Below are positions 34,606-41,568 of a DNA stretch of 64,000 bases, in pieces. The translations under genes and the position numbers were made by a program. Position 1 is the first letter of the stretch, and the number at the start of each line of letters is the position of its first letter. Origin of the DNA: Candidatus Treponema merdequi (GTDB lineage: Bacteria > Spirochaetota > Spirochaetia > Treponematales > Treponemataceae); the NCBI GenBank assembly GCA_018064525.1, contig JAGHVB010000006.1:1-64000 (forward strand). Reading direction: 5' to 3'. The notes under the pieces were generated by a model that saw only the letters and a list, made by a program, of their open reading frames with translations, made no database searches and was not told the origin of the DNA.

Positions 34606-37600
34606 ATGTCTCTTTCAGAGCGTTCAGTAAATAAACCGACAACGGTTTTAATGATTTTTATTTTGTTGGTTGCGCTTGGAATTTATGCAGCGTTAAACCT
34701 TCCTATCGACAGATTTCCGGATATGGAACTTCCATATATTGCCATCATGACAACTTATGAAAATGCTGGTCCGGAAGAAGTTGAACAGAGTGTAACACGT
34801 CTTTTGGAAAGTTCACTTTCGGGTGTATCAGGTTTGAAAAAAATGTCTTCTCAGTCTTCAACAGGACAGAGTTTGATTTATCTTGAAATGAACTATGGTA
34901 CAAATCTTGATGAATCCGTCGCGAGCTGTCGTGATAAAATTGATATCGTCCGTAAATATTTGCCGGATGATTCAGATTCACCTGTAATGTTTAAGATGGA
35001 CCCTTCTATGATGCCGATTATGTCAATTGCAATTAAAGGTAATCGTACACCAGAAGAGCTTCGTAAACTTGCAGAAGATGTTGTTCAGCCAAAACTTGAA
35101 CAGGTAGATGGAATTGCTTCAGCAAATATTTCCGGTGGTCGTGAAAAATGTATCCGCGTTGATATTCCACGCGACAGACTTGAAGCTTACAATTTGACTA
35201 TTACTGCAGTTGCACAGATGATTGGTGCTCAGAACGTTCAGAGTGCCGGTGGTTCGATTACATCTGGTGATATTAACTACACGATTCAGTCTGCAGGTAA
35301 ATATCATTCCCTTGAAGATGTTAAAGATACAGTAATTTCATGGAAGGTAACTTCTGCAGAACCGGGAGCTGTTCCTCAGGTAAGAACAATTAAACTTCGT
35401 GATATTGCAGATGTTTATGAAGGATATAAAAAACAGTCTACACTTGCTTTCATGAATGGTGAACCTTGTGTTTCTCTTTCATTGCAGCGTCAGTCAGGTA
35501 AAAACTCTGTTCAGGCTGCAAAAAAAGTAAGAAAGCAGCTTGAAAACATTAAGACAATTTTACCTACAGATGTTTCGATGCTTGAAATCTGGAACACAAC
35601 AGACTCAATTGAAGCTACAATCAACGATGTAATTAAATCGGTAGTTGAAGGTGCATTCCTCGCTATTCTCGTTTTGATTGTTTTCTTGCGTTCCGTAAAG
35701 AGTACATTGATTATCGGTATTTCAATTCCAGTTTCACTTCTTGTTACAATCGTTTTGATGTGGCTTCGTGGAATGACTCTCAACATGATTTCTCTTGCCG
35801 GTCTTTTGATTGGTGTAGGTATGCTTGTAGATAACTCAATCGTAGTTCTTGAAAACATTTACTCTTACCGCCAGAAAGATGCAAAACCAAAAGTTGCTGC
35901 CGTTCTTGGTTCACAGGAAATGGTTGCGGCTATTACTTCTTCAACTTTGACAACAATCTGTATTTTCTTGCCGATGATCATGCTTAAACAGAAAATGGGA
36001 ATGATCGGTCAGCTTCTTGATGACCTTGCAGTTACAATTGTGTTCTCACTTGTATGTTCGTTGATTGTTGCTATTACACTTGTTCCGGTTTTGTCTTCAA
36101 GTTATTTGATTGTAAGTAATGCCGGTGACAGACGCGATAATGACGGAAAAATCAACAGAGCTTTAGGAAGATTCTTTGACAGACTTGATACTGCATATTC
36201 GAATGCAGTTGCAAAAACATTGCGTCATAAAAAAATTCTTCTTGTTGGAATTTTTGCACTTTTTGCATTAAGTATTTTTACAGTAGTCAAAATCGGTTAT
36301 GTATTCATGCCGGAATCAGAAAGTTCAAACGTTTCAATTTCAATTACAATGCCTAAAGGAACTCGTCTTGATATTACAGAAGGTGTAGTAAAAGAAATCG
36401 AATCTATCGTCAATCAGGAAGTTGTTGGTATTAAACATTTGAGTTCTACTGTTGGTGGTGGCGGTTGGGGAAGTTCCAGCGCTGATACAAATACAGCAAC
36501 AGTTCGTATCAAACTTTATGATGAACACGATAGATTGCCTGGATATGATAATGCACAGGCTGTAAAAGATAAGATGAGACCTTACTTTACAAAATTCCCT
36601 GGTGCAGAAATTCAGTTTGGTAAACGCCAGGACGGAATGGGAAATGGTCTTATCGTAGATATCCGTTGTGATGACCTTCAGCTTCTTGCATCGCAGACTA
36701 AAAAGATTGAAGAACTTTTGAAAGAAAAAAGTACAGACTATATTGATGAAGTTTCTTCAAATCTTGAAGACGGTTTGCCGGAAGTAAAAATTGTTTTTGA
36801 TCGTGAATTGATGTATAACCTTGCTCTTAATGTTTATACAGTTGGTGCAGAAATTAAAGCAAATATTGACGGTACAACTGCAACACGTTATGAAGACAAA
36901 GGTGATGAAATCGATTTGATTGTTTCTCTTTCAGAAGAAGATAAAGCAAAACTTACAGATTTGGACAGTATCTTCGTAACAAACTCAAATGGAACGAGAA
37001 TTCCTATTTCGACATTCGGACATTATGAAGAATCAACTTCTCCTGTTAGCATTCTTCGTCAGGAACAGACTCGTATGACACAGATTACTTTGACTCCAAA
37101 GAAAGGACTTTCAATTCAGGACATTCAGTTAAAGGTTGATGCATTGATAAAAGAGAATCTCCCGCAGGAAGAAGGCGTAACAATTTCATTCTCTGGAGAT
37201 AACGCAGACTTTATTGAAGCTGCAATCAACTTTGCTGTTGTAATCATCATGGCATCTGCACTTGTATTTGCAATCATGGCCAGCCAGTTTGAATCATTCA
37301 AAGATCCGTTCATTGTTATCTTTACAATTCCATTGTCATTCATTGGTGTTGTTATGATTTATCTCTTCAGTGGTCAGAAGATTTCAATGGTTTCAATCTT
37401 CGGATTCTTAATGCTTGTCGGAATGATTGTAAACAACGGTATCGTACTTGTAGACTATACAAACCTTTTGCGTCGTCGTGGTTATGAACTCTTTGAAGCA
37501 TGTGTTGAAGCTTCAAGAAGCCGTTTGCGCCCAATTTTGATGTCAACTTTGACAACAGTAATTTCTTTGATTCCTATGTCATTCTTCCCAAGTGAAGGTA

Positions 37601-38055
37601 CAGAAATGATTCAGCCTATTTCTATGACAGTACTTGGTGGTCTTACATTTGGTTCATTGATGACATTGTTTGTAATGCCTTCTTTGTATTACATCTTTAA
37701 TGCCGGTTACGGAAGAAAAATTGCAAGAATTAACCGTAAACTTACTAAGCTTGAAGATCTTCGTTACAATGACAACTATAATCAGATTGCAATTGAAAAG
37801 AAGATCAAGAGAGTTCAGAAGAAGAAGAGCAGACTTGAAATTAAAGAATATAATGAAAAAGAAGGATTTGTTTCTGTTATTCAGGGTGAAGATGATGTTA
37901 CATTAAAAAATTCTGCTGGTGGAACTTCTAAAGCCGCAGCCTCTTCAGAAGAAGAAAAACCGGTAAAGCCAAGAAGAACCCGTACAGCATCTAAGTCACG
38001 TGCAGCAAAAACAGAAACAATAAAATCAGAAGCTGTAAAGTCTGAGGAGGAATAA
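34606..38055 (+). CDS. RND efflux transporter, inner-membrane pump
   Basis: A 1149-residue AcrB/HAE-type RND permease with twelve transmembrane helices and two large periplasmic loops. The proton-relay region GVGMLVDNSIVVLENI in TM4 and the repeat GFLMLVGMIVNNGIVLVDYTNLLRRRG in the second half are intact. The C-terminal ~110 residues form an added charged tail (Lys/Arg-rich, then Glu/Ala/Lys) that looks disordered or coiled and exceeds the usual RND end. TGGAG before ATG 34606 decides the start over GTG 34600. The export substrate is not indicated. Confidence 0.93.
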   Translation: MSLSERSVNKPTTVLMIFILLVALGIYAALNLPIDRFPDMELPYIAIMTTYENAGPEEVEQSVTRLLESSLSGVSGLKKMSSQSSTGQSLIYLEMNYGTNLDESVASCRDKIDIVRKYLPDDSDSPVMFKMDPSMMPIMSIAIKGNRTPEELRKLAEDVVQPKLEQVDGIASANISGGREKCIRVDIPRDRLEAYNLTITAVAQMIGAQNVQSAGGSITSGDINYTIQSAGKYHSLEDVKDTVISWKVTSAEPGAVPQVRTIKLRDIADVYEGYKKQSTLAFMNGEPCVSLSLQRQSGKNSVQAAKKVRKQLENIKTILPTDVSMLEIWNTTDSIEATINDVIKSVVEGAFLAILVLIVFLRSVKSTLIIGISIPVSLLVTIVLMWLRGMTLNMISLAGLLIGVGMLVDNSIVVLENIYSYRQKDAKPKVAAVLGSQEMVAAITSSTLTTICIFLPMIMLKQKMGMIGQLLDDLAVTIVFSLVCSLIVAITLVPVLSSSYLIVSNAGDRRDNDGKINRALGRFFDRLDTAYSNAVAKTLRHKKILLVGIFALFALSIFTVVKIGYVFMPESESSNVSISITMPKGTRLDITEGVVKEIESIVNQEVVGIKHLSSTVGGGGWGSSSADTNTATVRIKLYDEHDRLPGYDNAQAVKDKMRPYFTKFPGAEIQFGKRQDGMGNGLIVDIRCDDLQLLASQTKKIEELLKEKSTDYIDEVSSNLEDGLPEVKIVFDRELMYNLALNVYTVGAEIKANIDGTTATRYEDKGDEIDLIVSLSEEDKAKLTDLDSIFVTNSNGTRIPISTFGHYEESTSPVSILRQEQTRMTQITLTPKKGLSIQDIQLKVDALIKENLPQEEGVTISFSGDNADFIEAAINFAVVIIMASALVFAIMASQFESFKDPFIVIFTIPLSFIGVVMIYLFSGQKISMVSIFGFLMLVGMIVNNGIVLVDYTNLLRRRGYELFEACVEASRSRLRPILMSTLTTVISLIPMSFFPSEGTEMIQPISMTVLGGLTFGSLMTLFVMPSLYYIFNAGYGRKIARINRKLTKLEDLRYNDNYNQIAIEKKIKRVQKKKSRLEIKEYNEKEGFVSVIQGEDDVTLKNSAGGTSKAAASSEEEKPVKPRRTRTASKSRAAKTETIKSEAVKSEEE

Positions 38056-38056
38056 A

Positions 38057-38359
38057 ATGGCAGCAGATAAAATCGTACGCGTTGAATTGATTTTTTCTCA
38101 GGCAGTTGAAGAAGATTTTTTTGAAGCATTCAGAAGAGAAAAAGTTGCATATCATTATTCGAAAATCAATAATGTAACTGGTGCCGGTTACAGCAATCCA
38201 AAGCTTGGTGATGCAATCTGGCCGCAGCTTAATGAAATGCTTGTAATTTACTGTGCACCTCTTTCAGCAGAAAAGATTAAAGAAATAGTAGATGAAGTAA
38301 GAGAGCACTATCCTGCTGAAGGAATTGCATGTTTCATCTCTGATGCAGAAAGCTATTGA
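38057..38359 (+). CDS. PG0541-like RND transporter-associated protein
   Basis: A 100-residue cytoplasmic protein with a ferredoxin-like/PII-like pattern: VRVELIFSQAVEEDFFEAF, then NEMLVIYCAPLSAEKIKEIVDEVREHYPAEG. It starts two bases after the RND pump stop with a GAGGAGG ribosome binding site. Small proteins of this kind are known beside RND pumps in Bacteroidetes and spirochaetes (PG0541 family). Their function is unknown; regulating the pump in response to a small molecule is a guess based on the fold. Confidence 0.7.
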   Translation: MAADKIVRVELIFSQAVEEDFFEAFRREKVAYHYSKINNVTGAGYSNPKLGDAIWPQLNEMLVIYCAPLSAEKIKEIVDEVREHYPAEGIACFISDAESY

Positions 38360-39351
38360 AATATTTATCTGTAAACGAATATTACAGAAAAATATTCGGT
38401 CGAAAGATTTATAAAATAACTCTTGATGCAGGTTGTACCTGTCCTAATCGTGACGGCACTCGAGGAACCGGCGGCTGTATTTTTTGCAGTGCGTCAGGTT
38501 CCGGAGATTTTACTGCATCAAGAAATCTTTCGATAACACAACAGATTGAAGAAGCTAAAAAACTTGTTCAAAAGAAAATTAATAAACCAGAGACAAAAAA
38601 TCAAACAACAAATCCCGGTAATATAAATTCCACTTTTATAATTCGGGAGACCCAATATATCGCCTATTTTCAAAACTTTACAAACACATACGGCGATGAA
38701 TCACAATTAATTTCAAAATATAAAGAAGCTTTGTCACATCCAGAAATTGCAGGAATTGCAATCGCAACCCGTCCTGACTGTTTAAGCGACAGCATTCTTG
38801 AAAAAATAAATTTACTTACAAAAAAACAATATCCGCAGCTTGAAAATGGTAAAACGATTTCAAAAGAAAAATATTTTTCAATTGAATTTGGTTTACAGAC
38901 ATCGAATGAAAAAACAGCAGAATACATAAACCGCTGTTACAAAAATGAAGAATATTTTGACGCTGTTAACCGTGTGAAAAAAATTAATAAAGACATTCAT
39001 ATTGTGACGCATGTAATCTTTGGTCTTCCGGAAGAAACAGAAGAAGACATGTTGAACAGTGTACAAACCGCGATAGATGCTGGTACTGACGGAATAAAGA
39101 TTCAGGTTTTAAATGTTTTGAAAGGAACAAGGCTTGAAAAAGAATTTTATGAAAAGCAGTTTCACATTTTAACGATGGAAGAATATTTTTCGTTAATTGT
39201 AAAAGCACTTAAAATAATTCCACCTGAAATAGTAATTCACAGATTGACAGGAGACGGTCCGAAAAATCTTTTAATTGAACCAAAATGGATAGCAGATAAA
39301 AAACGCGTGTTAAACGAGTTAACACGCGTCATTAACATTTGCAGTATTTAG
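38356..39351 (+). CDS. TIGR01212-type radical SAM protein (YtqA-like)
   Basis: A 331-residue radical SAM enzyme with cluster motif CTCPNRDGTRGTGGCIFC (variant CX3-7 spacing of the YtqA group). It continues with a SAM-binding TIM barrel containing FQNFTNTYGDE, IATRPDCLSD and IEFGLQTSNEKTAEYINR, in the order known for this family. The start is a TTG overlapping the stop of the preceding gene (TTGA). Family members have been proposed to modify RNA or cofactors; the exact reaction is unknown. The last 50 bases of the gene contain a hairpin that acts on the opposite strand. Confidence 0.87.
   Translation: MKYLSVNEYYRKIFGRKIYKITLDAGCTCPNRDGTRGTGGCIFCSASGSGDFTASRNLSITQQIEEAKKLVQKKINKPETKNQTTNPGNINSTFIIRETQYIAYFQNFTNTYGDESQLISKYKEALSHPEIAGIAIATRPDCLSDSILEKINLLTKKQYPQLENGKTISKEKYFSIEFGLQTSNEKTAEYINRCYKNEEYFDAVNRVKKINKDIHIVTHVIFGLPEETEEDMLNSVQTAIDAGTDGIKIQVLNVLKGTRLEKEFYEKQFHILTMEEYFSLIVKALKIIPPEIVIHRLTGDGPKNLLIEPKWIADKKRVLNELTRVINICSI
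39298..39329 (-). terminator. Terminator of the double-glycine peptide gene, inside the neighbouring CDS
   Basis: A perfect 11-bp stem, ACGCGTGTTAA (39303-39313) and TTAACACGCGT (39319-39329), with a 5-base loop. On the minus strand it is followed by TTTTT (39302-39298), while no T-run follows on the plus strand. It lies 25 bases after the peptide gene stop but within the 3' coding end of the convergent radical SAM gene. Confidence 0.75.
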
Positions 39352-39353
39352 CA

Positions 39354-39662
39354 TTAATCGAAGTTAAGCGCGCCACCACTTGATGGTGCATGATTGCCTT
39401 CAAATGTACACGGTTTAATCTGTGGTTTTGAATGTACAAAACGTTTATGTATATTATCTGGCATAAGGTCGCTATTTATTCTTGGTGATAGAATAGGGGT
39501 GACAACTGATTTATCAGGGGTTATTTCCAGAATTAAAATGAAAATTGAGCTTGTGGAATTGTTTTTAGCTGTCCTTTCGTGAATTGGATGCGAGTTAAAC
39601 GCGAGTGCCTTATTTCCGCCTGAAATTGTATTTAATTCGTTTAAATTAAGTTCCTTTTTCAT
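39354..39662 (-). CDS. Double-glycine leader peptide (bacteriocin/RiPP-like precursor)
   Basis: A 102-residue protein beginning MKKELNLNELNTISGG, which matches double-glycine leaders (LxxxELxxIxGG) cut by C39-type peptidase transporters. The 86-residue remainder is hydrophilic with a short hydrophobic stretch (SSIFILILEI), one Cys and many Pro, Asn and His. It does not resemble a known bacteriocin. A strong AAGGAGG ribosome binding site, its own promoter and a dedicated terminator show it is a real gene. No peptidase-transporter or modification enzyme is nearby, so export would rely on genes elsewhere. The adjacent radical SAM protein is TIGR01212, not a known peptide maturase, so a functional link is only speculation. 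Confidence 0.65.
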   Translation of the reverse strand: MKKELNLNELNTISGGNKALAFNSHPIHERTAKNNSTSSIFILILEITPDKSVVTPILSPRINSDLMPDNIHKRFVHSKPQIKPCTFEGNHAPSSGGALNFD

Positions 39663-39722
39663 AGTGTGCCTCCTTAAACTTTCTTTTACATTTTGTCAGG
39701 CATCTTTCGTGTCTGACACTAA

Positions 39723-39752
39723 TTTATACGACATACTATGAAAAAAGGACAA
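39723..39752 (-). promoter_or_regulatory. Promoter of the double-glycine peptide gene
   Basis: On the minus strand, -35 TTGTCC (39747-39752) and -10 TATAAA (39723-39728) with an 18-bp spacer, 60 bases upstream of the start. A GTCAG/CTGAC hairpin lies in the leader. Confidence 0.55.
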
Positions 39753-39788
39753 AAAACTAATATAAAATCAATTTAAGAAATCTGTCTA

Positions 39789-41417
39789 TTAATTATTTTT
39801 CTGAAAATATTTTATTGTGCACATTGTTCCGATTGTTGCAATTAATCCGAAGATTAATGGAACAAATACGTTTTGTACAATTCCAGCAATGATGTATGAT
39901 ACAAACGAGATTACGGCAATTGTGATTGCATACGGGAGCTGTGTGTTTACATGTTTTACGTGGTTGCACTGAGCTCCTGCACTTGCCATGATTGTTGTAT
40001 CTGAAATCGGTGAACAGTGATCACCGCAGACAGCACCGGCCATACATGCAGAAATTGAGATGATGTGCAGAGGATCGTTGATTTCCGGGAATACTGCTAT
40101 ACAGATTGGAATTAAAATTCCGAATGTTCCCCATGAAGTACCGGTTGCAAATGCAAGTCCACAGGCGATGATGAAAATGATTGCAGGAAGCAGATTTGTA
40201 AAACTTGCGGCACTTGAACTTACGATTGATGCAACATAAGTTTTTGCACCAAGGCTGTCTGTCATTCCTTTGAGTGTCCATGCAAGAGACAGAATTAAAA
40301 TTGCCGGAACCATTGCTTTAAATCCTTCAGGAATACAGTTCATACAGTCAGTAAATGAAAGAACTCCTCTTATAAGATAATAAACAATGGATACAATCAA
40401 AGTTGCAAATGAACCGATTACAAGACCGACAGATGCATCACTTGATGCAAATGCTTCAATGAAATTGTGATAGCATGAATTAGAAATCATTGCACCGTTT
40501 TCATCTTCAATAAGCTGTGTGAAAAATCCGCCTGAATAAATCATTCCGATAACGCAGAATACAATTAAAATTAAAATTGGAATTATAAGATCGATAACTC
40601 TGGCTTTTGTATTTGTTTTCTCAGAGTCTTCTGATTTATCATCTTTTTTTGAATTTTCAAAAGTCTTTTCTGCTTTTTTCATTGGACCGTATTCCATTTT
40701 GAGAATAACAATCGTAAAAAGCATTACAATAGTAAAAAGCGCATAGAAGTTATAAGGAATTGCTTTTACAAAAAGTGAAAGTCCGTTTTCTCCTTCTTTA
40801 ACAAAGCCTGAAACAGCAGCTGCCCATGAAGAGATTGGTGCAATAATACAGATTGGCGCTGCAGTTGAGTCGATTAAGTATGCAAGTTTTTCTCTTGAAA
40901 CTTTGTGTTTGTCTGCAACAGGTTTCATTACAGAACCGACAGTAAGGCAGTTAAAATAGTCATCGATGAAAATCAAAATGCCAAGACAGATTGTTGCAAT
41001 CTGTGCTCCTGTTTTTGATTTGATATGCTTTTTGGCCCAGTTTCCAAAAGCGGCAGAACCGCCTGTTTTATTCAAAAGGGCTACGAGAATTCCAAGTACA
41101 ACTAAGAAAACTAAAATACCGGCGTTGTATGAATCCGAAAGCTGTGCAATTAATCCGTCCTTAAAAACATGATCTGCAAATCCGCCAAGTGTAAATCCAC
41201 CGGGTGCAGAACCGGCAAAGAAAATTCCGCCCATTAAAATTCCAACAAATAAAGAGGAATAAACCTCTTTTGTAATCAGGGCCAGTGCAATGGCAACTAT
41301 CGCTGGAACGAGTGCCCAGAAAGTTCCAATAAAAAATGAAGAAAAAGTTCCTTTTGTAATCAGAGCCAGTAAAATGGCAACTACCACAGGAACGAGCACT
41401 TTGAAAATTTTTTTCAT
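39789..41417 (-). CDS. NhaC-family Na+/H+ antiporter
   Basis: A 542-residue inner-membrane antiporter with about twelve helices. NhaC hallmarks are visible: the NTGGSAAFGNWAKKHI, FIDDYFNCLTVGSVMKP and GDHCSPISDTTIMASAGA blocks. An AGGAG site precedes the start. The N-terminus contains two successive near-copies of one ~30-residue hydrophobic unit (VPVVVAILLALITKGTFSSFFIG, then VPAIVAIALALITKEVYSSLFVG), so one extra helix is present. The substrate could also be a malate/lactate pair, as in some relatives. Confidence 0.88.
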   Translation of the reverse strand: MKKIFKVLVPVVVAILLALITKGTFSSFFIGTFWALVPAIVAIALALITKEVYSSLFVGILMGGIFFAGSAPGGFTLGGFADHVFKDGLIAQLSDSYNAGILVFLVVLGILVALLNKTGGSAAFGNWAKKHIKSKTGAQIATICLGILIFIDDYFNCLTVGSVMKPVADKHKVSREKLAYLIDSTAAPICIIAPISSWAAAVSGFVKEGENGLSLFVKAIPYNFYALFTIVMLFTIVILKMEYGPMKKAEKTFENSKKDDKSEDSEKTNTKARVIDLIIPILILIVFCVIGMIYSGGFFTQLIEDENGAMISNSCYHNFIEAFASSDASVGLVIGSFATLIVSIVYYLIRGVLSFTDCMNCIPEGFKAMVPAILILSLAWTLKGMTDSLGAKTYVASIVSSSAASFTNLLPAIIFIIACGLAFATGTSWGTFGILIPICIAVFPEINDPLHIISISACMAGAVCGDHCSPISDTTIMASAGAQCNHVKHVNTQLPYAITIAVISFVSYIIAGIVQNVFVPLIFGLIATIGTMCTIKYFQKNN

Positions 41418-41568
41418 AAAATATACTCCTGTATTAAAAGCTGATGCTTAAAATTATCATAAGATATAATTGTAAAACCGATTTTCTTAAAAAGCAAAAA
41501 AAATTATCAGAAAATTGAACGAAAATGTCTGTGAGAACTGTTTGAGAATCAATCTATAGTAAAAACCT

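Noticed and set aside
38356-39662. Radical SAM enzyme as maturase of the double-glycine peptide
   Set aside because: The enzyme matches the TIGR01212/YtqA group, lacks a SPASM domain and is on the opposite strand in the efflux operon; adjacency alone is not evidence.
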